A DNA stretch of 64,000 nucleotides from Streptomyces phaeoluteigriseus (lineage in GTDB: Bacteria > Actinomycetota > Actinomycetes > Streptomycetales > Streptomycetaceae). A model generated the notes under the pieces. That model saw only the letters and a program-made list of their open reading frames with translations, was not told the DNA's origin and did no database searches. The translations under genes were made by a program, and so were the position numbers. The stretch spans positions 1-64,000 of the forward strand of contig NZ_MPOH02000003.1 of NCBI RefSeq assembly GCF_001896135.2. Reading direction: 5' to 3'. Numbering within the stretch: position 1 is the first letter of the stretch; each line of letters begins with the position of its first letter. Shown piece by piece: positions 21,534 to 30,294 of this stretch.

Positions 21534-22517
21534 TCAGGTCAGCTGGCTCAGAACGGTGGCCATAGAGTCGTACGTGCTGTGGACGCCGTCGGTGTTGTGG
21601 AGGCGGTGGCGCTCCAGTCGGATCGCGCCCAGATGCCGCGCCTCGTAGACGAGTGCCCGCCAGGCATCGGCCGAAGTGGCGGCGCGGGGCCCGTAGGTGT
21701 CCCAGAACGCCGTGCGCTCGTCCTGCTTGGCGCTGGCCATGCGGATGGTCCAGTCGGCAGCCGGGTCGCCGAACAGGGTCCGGTCCAGGTCGAGTACACC
21801 GCTGATCACCGGAGTGGGTGCGGCGGCGAGCATCGTGTTGACGGTCCACAGGTCGCCCGTGAGCAGCCGGGGTTGGGTGATCTCGTCCAGGACCTTGCGG
21901 TGCTCGGAGGCGAGGTCGGCGACCTTGCGCACGTCGGCGGCGTCCAGGCTGACGGAGTTGACGTCGTCGGCGATGGCGGAGAGGGAGGCGATGACGGCTG
22001 CACTCCAGGTGGGATGGCCGGGTCCGGCGACGTGGCCGAAGTGCGGGCCCCGTACGGCATGGACGTCCTTCGCGATCGTGCCGAGCTGGGCGAAGTAGCC
22101 CGGCCACAGGGTGCGGGGGTAGTCGCCGAGGCGGTCGGGGGCGGGCGCTCCGTCGAGGTGGCTCTGCACCATCCAGTCCCGGCCTGTGATCTCCTGCGAC
22201 CAGTCGGCGAACAGCACCCGCGGAATCAGGTCCGCGATGGGAGCGAGGTAGGGCACGGTCGCGTACTCGTTGCGCATCAGCTGGTACTCGGAGACGAACT
22301 GGCGTCCCGGGGCCGGGGCGATGCGCAGGATGACTGGTGCACCCAGGCCGTTGGCGGCGATCCGGTAGGTGGTGTTGTACATGCCGCCGCCCAGCTCCAC
22401 CGCCGAGGTGACCTGCACGGTGGAGCCGAAGGCGCGACGGCACATCGCCTGGATGTCGTCGGCCGTGACGGACTGCTGGAAGGCATCGGGCTCGCGGGGG
22501 ATGGGTCGAAAGTCCAT
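21534..22517 (-). CDS. Aminoglycoside phosphotransferase-like (APH) kinase family protein
   Basis: A 327-residue protein of the APH/choline kinase fold, which phosphorylates small molecules with ATP. N-lobe: SAVELGGGMYNTTYRIAANG, then VILRIAP. C-lobe: LLTGDLWTVN (around residue 216, the Brenner motif with catalytic Asp and Asn; Trp replaces the usual His) and GVLDLDRTLFGDPAAD (around 239, the metal-binding Asp). ATG 22517 is chosen for aaggag four to five bases upstream; a longer in-frame start at 22562 lacks a ribosome site. Substrate is unknown, and a resistance role is not shown. A ~50 bp piece of this gene recurs at 46.2 kb. Confidence 0.8.
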   Translation of the reverse strand: MDFRPIPREPDAFQQSVTADDIQAMCRRAFGSTVQVTSAVELGGGMYNTTYRIAANGLGAPVILRIAPAPGRQFVSEYQLMRNEYATVPYLAPIADLIPRVLFADWSQEITGRDWMVQSHLDGAPAPDRLGDYPRTLWPGYFAQLGTIAKDVHAVRGPHFGHVAGPGHPTWSAAVIASLSAIADDVNSVSLDAADVRKVADLASEHRKVLDEITQPRLLTGDLWTVNTMLAAAPTPVISGVLDLDRTLFGDPAADWTIRMASAKQDERTAFWDTYGPRAATSADAWRALVYEARHLGAIRLERHRLHNTDGVHSTYDSMATVLSQLT

Positions 22518-22618
22518 GACGCTCCTTATACGGCCTCGGTCAGACGGTGCCGGGTCGGTCATCGTCTACTCGCCGTGGGCACGATCGGGGTGCCCCCCAG
22601 TCCTTCTGCCGGCCGGTT

Positions 22619-23305
22619 TCACCGAGGCTGACTGTCGCAGTCGATGGAGCCGTCAGGTCCGGTGTGGGGTTCGAAGCAGCCGGCATGTGCCGCATCCTCG
22701 GCATATGACCCGTCGGCCGGGGTGGCGTGCCGGGCCAGGAAGGCACCGGCATGGGCGGCGGCTTGGATCCGGTTTCCGTAGGGTTCCTTGGCCTGGCCGC
22801 TGGTGCCGTCGGCGCCGGTGGCTTCCCAGATGAAGCCGCCCTCGTCGGGGAGTTGGTTGATCTCGGCGAGGCCTCCGTCGAGCCGCAGCTCGAACGATGC
22901 CGCTTCTCCGCTGGTGTCGTCGGGCCTGCGTACGGCGCCGGGCCAGCGCAGCCTCGCGGCCTGCTTGGTGATCCCCCAGGCAGCCCCGAGCTGGGCGTAG
23001 CTGGCTCCGGTCCCGCCGGCGGTACGCGCCGCACGGTCAGCGAGCCTCCTGACGATGCCCTCGATCTCGTGAAGGGCGTACAGATGGGCGAGTTGCCAGT
23101 CCGGCGAGAGCGCGGTGCCGTTGGGGACTTCCTGTCCGTCGGCGCGGTAGGCGGATTCCCGTGTGGAGATCGCACGGGCCATTTCCTGGGCAGCTTCCGC
23201 CACCTGGTCCTGCAGGCGAAGAATTTCGTCGTCGATGGGCGCCCGGTACGGGGGCTCCCGGAAGGTCATGACGTCGCGCCAGAAGTCGTTCAGAGAGGAT
23301 TCCAT
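22619..23305 (-). CDS. Hypothetical protein with helix-turn-helix-like segment
   Basis: A 228-residue protein. An N-terminal helical region (residues ~1-85) leads to ASYAQLGAAWGITKQAARLRWPGA (~100-123), a helix-turn-helix-like segment of the kind seen in Streptomyces and plasmid proteins. The polar C-terminal half (~130-228, with FELRLDGGLAEINQLPDEGGFIW) is unknown to me. ATG 23305 has no Shine-Dalgarno sequence; three palindromic half-site pairs begin three bases upstream, so it may be read from a leaderless mRNA and control itself. A TTG start at 23341 would run through that operator and is less likely. Confidence 0.65.
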   Translation of the reverse strand: MESSLNDFWRDVMTFREPPYRAPIDDEILRLQDQVAEAAQEMARAISTRESAYRADGQEVPNGTALSPDWQLAHLYALHEIEGIVRRLADRAARTAGGTGASYAQLGAAWGITKQAARLRWPGAVRRPDDTSGEAASFELRLDGGLAEINQLPDEGGFIWEATGADGTSGQAKEPYGNRIQAAAHAGAFLARHATPADGSYAEDAAHAGCFEPHTGPDGSIDCDSQPR

Positions 23306-23307
23306 AG

Positions 23308-23354
23308 CGACAAGAGTACTTGTCGGCAGGTTCGTCGACAAGTGAAATTGTCGA
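23308..23354. promoter_or_regulatory. Triple overlapping palindrome, probable operator
   Basis: Half-sites cgacaag and cttgtcg form cgacaag-agta-cttgtcg (23308-23325). A second pair is formed by cttgtcg (23319-23325) with cgacaag (23336-23342). A third pair is tcgacaa-gtgaaa-ttgtcga (23335-23354). They lie immediately upstream of ATG 23305, a natural place for autorepression by the gene's own HTH-like product. Confidence 0.65.
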
Positions 23355-23439
23355 CAGCTTCGATCATTTAGCTGTGCCTGCGCACGGGCGTGCCCGTAGC
23401 GCTGCGGCTGCCGATCAGGTGAGGCGACCTGATGTCCGG

Positions 23440-24111
23440 TCAGCGGGCGCGGGTGACCTCGATGGGGGTGTTGGGGCAGTCGACGAGGATGCTGGTGAGC
23501 GCGCCCTGTTCGGTGGTGTCGATGGCGAGGCCCCAGCGGGTCTTCACCGCGATCCAGTCAGTGGCGTAGGTGCAGCGATATCCGGTGGCCGGGGGCTGCC
23601 AGGTGGCCGGGTCCTGGTCGGCCTTGGACCGGTTGGAGGCAGCCGACACCGCGATCAGCGCGCGGGTGTCACCGAGGTCATTGGCGTACGCCTCCCGCTC
23701 ACCGGCGCTCCAGCCAGAGGCCCCGGAGCCCCAGGCTTCGGCCAGCGGAACCATGTGGTCGATGTCCAAGGCGCGGGCGACGGTGAAGTAGGTGTCGTCA
23801 TAGGGGGAGTACCAGGATCCGCCGGCCAGCAGGCACCTCGTCCCCTGTTCGGGTGCGGTGACGGCCTCTTCGAGGAGGACCTCGTTGCGGGTGGAGCAGC
23901 CGTCGTGGTCGGCGTCGGTCCAGTGCCGGAACTTGGTGCGCTCGTATCCGGTGCGGTCCTCGTCGCGGACCGGGAGTGCGGCCAGGGCGTCGTCGACGGG
24001 CAGGGTGACGGTGTCGCCGGGGGCGGCGGCGTGTGCGGTGGCCGGGGTGAACAGCGCGGCGAGCACGGAGAACACGGCTGCGGCGGCGACGGCGGCGCGG
24101 GTGGGGCGCAT
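23440..24111 (-). CDS. Secreted HNH endonuclease family protein (DUF1524-like)
   Basis: A 223-residue protein with a signal peptide (MRPTRAAVAAAAVFSVLAALFTPATAHAA, cleavage near residue 29). The catalytic stretch ALDIDHMVPLAEAWGSG (around residue 118) and a later N-x-SKADQDPATWQPP (around 160-173) are typical of secreted actinobacterial HNH proteins of the DUF1524 group. Cysteines near 73, 96, 181 and 214 could form disulphides. It probably acts outside the cell as a nutritional or competitive DNase. ATG 24111 has a gagggaacc-type site upstream. No immunity gene is seen, as expected for an exported nuclease. Confidence 0.85.
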   Translation of the reverse strand: MRPTRAAVAAAAVFSVLAALFTPATAHAAAPGDTVTLPVDDALAALPVRDEDRTGYERTKFRHWTDADHDGCSTRNEVLLEEAVTAPEQGTRCLLAGGSWYSPYDDTYFTVARALDIDHMVPLAEAWGSGASGWSAGEREAYANDLGDTRALIAVSAASNRSKADQDPATWQPPATGYRCTYATDWIAVKTRWGLAIDTTEQGALTSILVDCPNTPIEVTRAR

Positions 24112-24297
24112 CAGGGGTTCCCTCCGGAGATCACGAACAGTCGGTGATCTTCGTAGTGGTCCTGACCGCGTTCCGTCCTGCCTTCGGCGGTTGCTTCACC
24201 CGTGCGGACGGCAGGTCAGTGTCTGCAGAGGCTTCTCGGGTGTGCGCCCGGGCTCGCGATGGACGGGGGAGGGATAGGGCAGCTGCAGTTGGTGGGT

Positions 24298-24615
24298 TCA
24301 CGCGGTGTGGTGGAGCCAGCGTTGGAGGGTGGCGTTGATGCCGGCCGGCAGGCTGCTGAGTTGGTCGATGGCGTCGCGGTCTTCGGGGCGTGGCGGGATG
24401 CCGGCTGCGGTCAGTGCTGCGTGCAGGTCGAGGCGGTGCCGGTCGCGTGGGTCGATGGTGTAGCTGAGCCGTTCGGCGGGGTTGGGCGGTGCCAGCAGGT
24501 AGTCCGTGTCGAGGTAGGTGTGGACAGGGGCGGGCCAGTAGTCGCCGGTGGTGTCGACAGCGTAGGGGTCGACGTATGCGTAGGGCGCGTGGTGCTCGAG
24601 GGCGGTGGTGCTCAT
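24298..24615 (-). CDS. Hypothetical small protein
   Basis: A 105-residue protein, tyrosine- and proline-rich at the N-terminus (APYAYVDPYAVDTTGDYWPAPVHTYLDTDYLL). A helical segment (DRHRLDLHAALTAAGIPPRPEDRDAIDQLSSLP) and NATLQRWLHHTA follow. ATG 24615 has gaggagat four bases upstream, so the start is well supported. No signal peptide or known domain. It resembles the small conserved unknowns common on Streptomyces accessory DNA. Confidence 0.65.
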   Translation of the reverse strand: MSTTALEHHAPYAYVDPYAVDTTGDYWPAPVHTYLDTDYLLAPPNPAERLSYTIDPRDRHRLDLHAALTAAGIPPRPEDRDAIDQLSSLPAGINATLQRWLHHTA

Positions 24616-25189
24616 GGGGATCTCCTCGCCAGCGGCGTGCGGTTGTGCCGTTGGGGAGTCGCGCGGACCTCGTGGTGGTTGCGGCCGGAGGTGGATGTCA
24701 TGCCGTTGGCGTCATCGGCGGCTCATCGTCTGGTCCGACGAGCGGCCCAGGCCGCGGGACCGAGACGGTGTCGGTGATGACGCACGTGACGGTCCCAGAG
24801 ACGGCGAGCTCAAGGCCTCCAATGCCTTCGGTCATGTCCGCGCCTGGGAGGGGCACCTGCGCCGCTGTTACGCACTTTCGGGTGAGGGTCTGGCCGCGGC
24901 TGGGGTGGCGTAGCGGAGTTGCTGAGGCGGAGGGGTCAGGGCGGCCAAGGCTCTGTCTGCCAACAAACCGTCAACATGGTGCATCCATGTCATATATGAA
25001 CATTGCATGTGAGTGTCACAGCAATGTGGGTGATTCGTAACGAGGTGCGCGTAACGCGTTCACCTTTTGTGCACAGTGGCCAGGGTGTGAGTGCGCGGCC
25101 GATCGGCCGCCACCCGCACATCGCACCAACCAACCTCCACCACGACAATGTCGGCGTGGGGGAGGGGTGCCCGTACTGCAGGGGGCCTT
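24616..25189. other. Intergenic region, nothing recognised
   Basis: About 570 bp between the divergent genes 24298-24615 and 25190-25666. Open frames here have no ribosome sites and no recognisable products. The stretch from about 24975 to 25030 (catatatgaacattgcatg) is AT-rich for this genome and could hold a promoter for the lamin-tail gene. Confidence 0.4.
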
Positions 25190-25666
25190 GTGTCTTCTTC
25201 CGCTTTCACCGCTCGTCGCCTGGCTGCCGCCTCGCTCGCTGCCGCCGCTGTCGTCGGAGCGGTGGCGCTGCCGGCGTCGGCCGCAGACCGTACGCCGGAC
25301 CGGCCCAAGGTAGAGATCAGCGCCGTTCAGTACGACGCGCCGGGCCGGGACACCCGCACCAACCGTTCGCTGAACAAGGAATGGGTGGAGCTGACCAACA
25401 CCACCCGCCGCGCCGTCAACCTGGACGGCTGGACGCTGTCGGACGCGGACGGCCACACCTACACCTTCGACCACTACCGCCTCGCCGGCCGCGCCACGGT
25501 GCGCATCCACACCGGCGAGGGCCGCGACACTCGCACCGACCTCTACCAGGACCGCAGCTGGCACATCTGGGACAACCGCTCCGACGCCGCCACTCTGCGC
25601 AACCACCACGACCGCATCGTCGACAAGGAGTCCTGGGGCCCCCGCCACCACGGCGGCCACCGCTGA
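25190..25666 (+). CDS. Secreted lamin-tail-domain protein
   Basis: A 158-residue protein from GTG 25190 (MSSSAFTARRLAAASLAAAAVVGAVALPASAA, signal peptide cleaved near residue 32). The mature part (VEISAVQYDAPGRDTRTNRSLNKEWVELTNTTRRAVNLDGWTLSDADGHTYTF) is a lamin-tail (LTD) Ig-like fold, common in exported Streptomyces proteins. The end is His/Arg/Gly-rich. The upstream in-frame start at 25091 would bury the signal peptide and is rejected. It is convergent with a frameshifted paralogue at 25841-26334. Function is unknown. Confidence 0.8.
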   Translation: MSSSAFTARRLAAASLAAAAVVGAVALPASAADRTPDRPKVEISAVQYDAPGRDTRTNRSLNKEWVELTNTTRRAVNLDGWTLSDADGHTYTFDHYRLAGRATVRIHTGEGRDTRTDLYQDRSWHIWDNRSDAATLRNHHDRIVDKESWGPRHHGGHR

Positions 25667-25723
25667 CACCACCCCCGGGCACAGCTGACTGACGCGTAAG
25701 TCCACCGGCCCGCACAGGCAGCG

Positions 25724-25758
25724 GCGCGCCCGCCCCTCATTCCGGGGGGCGGGCGCGC
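25724..25758. terminator. Strong hairpin terminator
   Basis: A perfect 13-bp stem, gcgcgcccgcccc (25724-25736) and ggggcgggcgcgc (25746-25758), with a nine-base loop. It lies between the convergent lamin-tail genes and can serve both. Confidence 0.8.
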
Positions 25759-25791
25759 TGCTCACCTGCAGGGGGGTGGGTGAACACGGAA

Positions 25792-25822
25792 GTGCCCTCC
25801 TCCGGATGGCCGGGAAGGGCAC
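25792..25822. terminator. Second hairpin between the lamin-tail genes
   Basis: Outer stem gtgccct / agggcac with inner tccgg / ccggga pairing, 19 bp downstream of the stop of the minus-strand lamin-tail gene. Confidence 0.5.
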
Positions 25823-25840
25823 AGGGCTGTCTGGGGCTGG

Positions 25841-26334
25841 TTAGCCGTGGTAGTTGATGTAGCCGTTGCCGTCGGGGTCGTTGGCGCGCTTGGTGTAGGA
25901 GTGGACGTCGGCCTTGGCGCCGCCGGGCTTGAGGAGGTAGATGGTGTCCTTGTCGTTGTTCCAGATGAAGTTGCAGTTCTGGCGGTAGACGACGTTGCCG
26001 GCGTCGGAGTTGGTGCCCTTGCCGCCGCGGAGCTTGACGTAGTCGCCGGGCTCGAGGGTGTGGTTGGCGGTGAAGGTGTACTTGTTGCCGGCGGCGTCCT
26101 TGACGACGTAGCCCTTGAGGTTGACCTTCGCGGTGCGCGAGTAGTTCTTGATGGTCAGGTACTCGTTCTTGGTGTTGCCGCCGGAGCACCGGTTGGAGTC
26201 GGTGCCGGGGGCGTCGTACTGGACGCCCTTGACCTTCAGCGCGGACGTGTATTCGGCGGCCTGGGCCGGCCGGCGGTGACGGCGGCGACCGAGACGGCCG
26301 CGGCAACGGCGGCCAGCGCGTGGCGCATACGCAT
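25841..26334 (-). pseudogene. Secreted lamin-tail-domain gene with a frameshift in the signal peptide
   Basis: ATG 26334, with gaggggg upstream, opens MRMRHALAAVAAAVSVAAVTAG, a clear signal peptide. Near 26262 the frame is broken: ggccggcccaggcc has one C too few for the expected continuation AQAAEYTSALKVKGVQYDAPG. The frame carrying that mature part stays open to the TAA at 25841 (AAEYTS ... NDPDGNGYINYHG) and is a clear lamin-tail domain with cysteines, but has no start codon of its own. Either the gene is dead or one base is missing from the sequence. Adding one C restores a ~164-residue exported protein. Confidence 0.75.
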
Positions 26335-26609
26335 GAGGAATCCCCCCTCAGTGGTGCGAATAGAGCGCACGGAGCATACCGAATGTGATCAGTAGATGGT
26401 GACAGTGTGTGTAGATCGTGAAGAGTCGACGTTCAGGCCCACCCGGCAAACCGGCCCTGACCCGTGCCGTCGGCGGAATCGTGCTGGACCAGTGGCCGGA
26501 CATCGCGACCGCTGCCTTCCCAGACCTGCCCGACCACGTCGGTTCTTCCAGCCCTGGCCCGCGCCGTACTGACCCAGGCGCGCCCCGTAAGCCCGGAGTG
26601 CGGCCGGCC
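26335..26609. other. Intergenic region, nothing recognised
   Basis: Upstream region of the minus-strand lamin-tail gene, running into the tail of the NUDIX-like remnant. Some AT-rich bases (26380-26420) may hold the lamin-tail promoter. No gene is supported. Confidence 0.35.
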
Positions 26610-27338
26610 TCACGGCGAGGCCGCCACCTCGGACTGCTTCTGCGGTAGCCACGCCATGCACTCGAGTCGTCCCGGACGATGCGCCGGCCGCGATCGAGGC
26701 GGGACCCGCCCTGAGCGCCGCCGCGAAGCCACGCCACCCGCGCTGCCGCCCTGCGACGGGCCGGTCATGAGCGGGCCGCCGGGAGCGTCGGACCGTGAGA
26801 GCATCACGTTCAGGCTAGGCATGGGCCGCCCACAGGCCCCGTCGAAGTAAGGACGGACACCGCGGTGCCTCGCTGCCCGGACAGCACTCCGGCCGACCCT
26901 CATGCCGTACCGGAAGCCGATCCGGAGGCGGGGGCCATACCTGTGCTGCCCCGGTCTGGTCACGTCGATCAGGACCGGGCCCTCGGCATCGGGTTCCGTC
27001 CACACCTCGCGGATACCGACCGTCTCGGCCAACAGGCGCAAGGCCGCTCCGCCGAGCGAGTCGTCCTGTTCCTCCGGCTCCGCCTCCGCGAGGACGAAGG
27101 CGCTTTCGTGCCGCAGAGGGAGGACGCGGTCGCGTTCATCGACGACGACCGCACCCGCCGTCACGAGGGGGCAGCGCCGGCTGTGGGTACGGGTCCCGTG
27201 CTGAGCGTGGTCGCGGGCGGCGTCATAGACCGGCATCAGTGCCATCTGCTCGCCAGGGTGCTCGGAGAGGTAGTGGGACAGCTCCCGGACGAACGAAGAT
27301 CTTGCCAGGGTCCGATGAAGCCGTACGCGGCTGAGCAA
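26610..27338 (-). pseudogene. Degenerate NUDIX hydrolase-like gene
   Basis: Starting at TTG 27338 (gaagaggaat upstream), the frame reads SFVRELSHYLSEHPGEQMALMPVYDAARDH ... LVTAGAVVVDERDRVLPLRHE, the N-terminal layout of Streptomyces NUDIX proteins. The catalytic box should read G-x5-E-x7-R-E-x2-E-E-x-G. Here it is SLGGAALRLLAETVGI, lacking most of the metal-binding glutamates and the usual PGG stretch. The frame then runs ~90 codons past the domain through sequence without protein character. It follows wbqC in the same direction. An active enzyme is unlikely; a decayed last gene of the ydcF-wbqC cluster is the best reading. Confidence 0.5.
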
Positions 27339-27382
27339 ATTCCTCTTCCCCTCGAGGGTTGGGGAGCTACAGATAAGAATGC

Positions 27383-28175
27383 TCAGACGGTCGTCGCCAG
27401 CGCGGTTTGGGCCGCGGCGACGGCTTGCAGTCGCCCCGCCACGGCGGTGGGGCCGAGCGTCGCCAGGGCCCACACGACAGTGATCCGGTGGCCGGAAGCC
27501 CAAACCCCGGCAGGCGGAGTCAGGAACGGGGTGATGGCGATCCCCTGAGTCATGAAAGGGGCCATGTCCAGATACTTCATGCCGCCGGTTCCGCAGAGAT
27601 ACGAGCGTGCGCCGACGGCGGTGGTGAGGTCGGTGAGCCGCTGGGACCGGCCCGGCCTGGAGCGAAGGTCGCTGCTGCGGAGGATCTGGCCCTTCCAGCC
27701 GAGGAGGTCCAGCAAGATCCGGGGTGGACGTCTCGGCGACGGCTGCGGTCCGGCTGCTGCCGAAGGCGGCCGCCATCGGCTCCAGCGCCTGGGCGAGGGT
27801 GGGCCAGTGCGGGCTGGCTCCGTAGTACTGCTGAAGCATGGCCGTGCTTCGGCGAAGGGCAAGGTCGGGGTCAACTATCAGGGCATCACGGATGAGTGTC
27901 TGTCGGCCCTGGGGCAGGTGAGTCGGGATCGACATCCACCGTGATGCCTGTGCGTCTCCGGGGGCCGCGAGGGGGGCGCGGTGCTGGTAGTCGCGGCGGG
28001 TGAACTGGACGTCGTCGAGGACGATCCAGGTATCCGCCGCGAACAGTTTGGCCAGTGTCGTCAGCCGAGGGAACAGATTGGGCTGGTGGATGGCACACAG
28101 CCTCCCGGGAACTGGGACGTCAGGAGATGAGGCGGCTGGTGAAGCCGTCGTGGATGAGGGATTCGTACGCGTCAT
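27383..28175 (-). pseudogene. WbqC-like protein gene, frameshifted
   Basis: The 5' half reads LCAIHQPNLFPRLTTLAKLFAADTWIVLDDVQFTRRDYQHRA, the signature start of WbqC-family proteins (linked to sugar and glycan biosynthesis; reaction not known to me). It continues to EPMAAAFGSSRTAAVAETST. Near 27735 the homologous reading moves to another frame: ILLDLLGWKGQILRSSDL, then GARSYLCGTGGMKYLD, ending at 27383. Both halves are well preserved, so one indel separates them: a recent pseudogene or a sequence error. It overlaps the end of ydcF by about 55 bases if the start is ATG 28175; no good later start is seen. Confidence 0.7.
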
Positions 28176-28785
28176 GCACGTCCTCCGGGACATCCTGGGG
28201 GATGGCGAACCCGTTCTTCGGATATTCGATCACCCGCTGGAGATCACCGACGAGCATGTCGAGGACGAGCTTCTCGTCGCCGATGCTCTTAAGGTAGTCG
28301 TCCAGCTCGAGCGGCTCCGAGGCACAGATGATCTCGACCTCGGGCCACAGCTTGCGGGCGGTGGCGAAGGACCGTCGCTCCATATACGGCTTGGAGACCA
28401 AAAGGACGGTCTTCGGGGTGATGCCGTTCGCGGCCAGGAGTTCTCGGCTGAGGGTGATGCTCTGGCCGGTGTTGGCGGCGTTCGGCTCGACGAGGATCGC
28501 GTCGTCGGGGACGCCGAGTTCGAGGGCGTGCTCGCGGAAGTGGACGGCCTCGCCGCGAGGGAACACCTTGGCGGTGGTGGGGCTGTTGCCGCCGGTGAAC
28601 ACGAGGACCGGGAACAGGCCGGTGCGATAGAGGTCGGCGGTGGCCGCGGCGACTCCGAGGTCGTGGCTGCCCAGTCCGATTGCGACGTCCACCGGGGCCA
28701 GGCCGTGGCCCATCTGGTGGTAGTCCCAGATCAGCTTGGCCTTGTGCCACTGGTCCTCGGTGATCGTCTGCTGGATGCACGTCAC
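28120..28785 (-). CDS. YdcF family (DUF218) protein
   Basis: A 221-residue intact protein. GTG 28785 has gggagaa six bases upstream. DUF218 features are DVAIGLGSHDLGVAAATADLYRTG, LVFTGGNS, GEAVHFREHALELGVPDDAILVEPNAANTGQSI (around 76-108) and VLLVSKPYMERRSFATARKLWP. Members bind nucleotides or SAM and are linked to cell-envelope or small-molecule metabolism. There is no transmembrane anchor, so this is a cytoplasmic form. It is the second gene of a minus-strand run (TPR-like fragment, ydcF, wbqC, NUDIX-like); the 16-base gap to the upstream gene and the overlap with the downstream one suggest an operon. Confidence 0.85.
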   Translation of the reverse strand: MTCIQQTITEDQWHKAKLIWDYHQMGHGLAPVDVAIGLGSHDLGVAAATADLYRTGLFPVLVFTGGNSPTTAKVFPRGEAVHFREHALELGVPDDAILVEPNAANTGQSITLSRELLAANGITPKTVLLVSKPYMERRSFATARKLWPEVEIICASEPLELDDYLKSIGDEKLVLDMLVGDLQRVIEYPKNGFAIPQDVPEDVHDAYESLIHDGFTSRLIS

Positions 28786-28801
28786 GCGATCTTCTCCCTG
28801 G

Positions 28802-29179
28802 TCACCGTCGTCGGGGGCCGGCGGGCCCCTCGCTCATGGCCCTGATGCCCTCGATGCTGGTCAGCTGGTGGCTGAGGCCGAACTGCCCAGCCAGCTTGGC
28901 TGCTTTGTCGAGTACGTGAAGGCCATCATCGCGGGTGGCGGGATCGGACAGCAGGATGTGGCCGTGGGCGGTTTCCAGGCGGACCCGCTGCATCGGCGCG
29001 TCTGTCGCGGCCGTGCTGCGGGCGATGGAGATGAAGTGCAGGGCGTTGGTCAGGTCGCCGGCCCCGCGGTGGGCGAGGGCGAGTTTCTGGTGGGCGACCG
29101 ACCAGTCCTCGGGTTCGGCGAGGTCCTCGAACTCGCGGGTCGCGGCGAGCATGACGCGGGAGGCATAGCTGATGGACAT
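28802..29179 (-). pseudogene. C-terminal fragment of a TPR-like (helical repeat) protein
   Basis: 125 codons: EDLAEPEDWSVAHQKLALAHRGAGDLTNALHFISIARS and ETAHGHILLSDPATRDDGLHVLDKAAKLAGQFGLSHQLTSIEGIRAMSEG, paired helices as in TPR proteins. It ends 16 bases before ydcF. The reading starts exactly where recombinase sequence ends (QRLDV at ~29180), so its N-terminal part, probably a regulator domain, appears to have been replaced by the recombination event. Whether the remaining frame is translated is unknown. Confidence 0.55.
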
Positions 29180-30294
29180 CGAGACGCTGGAGGTAAATTT
29201 CCGTCGTCGTCACGCTCGCGTGCCCGAGCAGGTCACGCAGCACAGCATCGGGTCCTGCTTGGTCAGGTAGAGCGCGAGTGCCGCGTCCTCGTCCACGTCG
29301 GCGATCAGAGCTGCGGCCCGCGCGTAGTGGCCCTTGACCAGCTTCTCCAGGGTGGCCATGGCGAAGGTGTGCCGGAGCAAGTGCGGGCCCACCGTCGGGA
29401 AGCGAGGCTCGAAGTCGCGCCGGATGCGCACGGATGTGCGGCGGAACGTCGTCGCCCAGTCAGTGAACGGGCTGCCGTTCGACTGAACCGCGTTGATCGC
29501 CGGAGTTCCCTCTGGCGTCACTAGCTGCAACCGCTCTTCCGGCGTCAGCTTCCGCCACGACACCCGCCGGCCATCAATCTTCGCTCCCTCCCAGTCCGGC
29601 GCCGAGATGACCAGGCGAGGTCCCAGCCGCTGATCTGGGACGTACTCGCGCCCGAGCTGGACAGCAGCCCTGTCCAGCTCGATGTACTGCCAGAACTCCT
29701 CCAGGGCTTCGTAACTCACCCAGGTCTCACGGGCCTTCTTGCCCTTCGTGATCTGAGCGGCCAGCGGGAATCGGACCGGTACCGCACTGCGGCGCGCCGG
29801 AAGTCCCGGAAGCTCGTACGTCAGCAGGTGGGTGAACTCCTGAGCGCGTAGACCGCTTGAGATCACCAGCCGCCCCATGGCGGCGTTGCGCCCGAGGTGA
29901 CGCCCCCGGAAGCCGTCAGGTTCGCCGTCCGGACCGAGACCACCCAAACCCTGCAGAAACAGCCGCCGGAAGTCGGCATCGAGGTACTTCACCTTGGAGT
30001 GGGCCTTCGCCCGCCGAAGGGTCGCGGTGTTCCGGCGCGTCTGCTGTACTCCGGCCTCCGTGTACCGCCTGACCACGGCATACGTGAACGGCTGTGCGGA
30101 GCAAAAGCCCTGGTCAACCGCCCAGGCGTAGAAGCGGGCCACCGTCTTCACGTTGAGGTCCCACGTGCTCACATCCCACCGGGCAGCCAACGGGCCGGAG
30201 AAGCGGTACTCAGAGAAGGCGCTCAGTGCCGACCGCAACTCATCGCGGTCGCTGAACGGATTGACGCCCCGCTCGGCAAGGAACTCCAGCCAAC
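29180..30294 (-). pseudogene. Tyrosine recombinase (integrase), truncated and frameshifted
   Basis: From SWLEFLAERGVNPFSDRDELRSALSAF through RLVISSGLRAQEFTHLLTYELP (catalytic Arg region) and GPHLLRHTFAMATLEKL (catalytic His and Arg), then near 29240 the frame shifts. RDLLGHASVTTTEIYLQRLDV, with the catalytic Tyr, is read in another frame; a missing C in gacccgatgc accounts for it. The N-terminal part is lost at ~30294, where the sequence becomes IS701 transposase. Probably a former phage or element integrase, now dead. No tRNA or att repeat is seen nearby. Confidence 0.75.
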
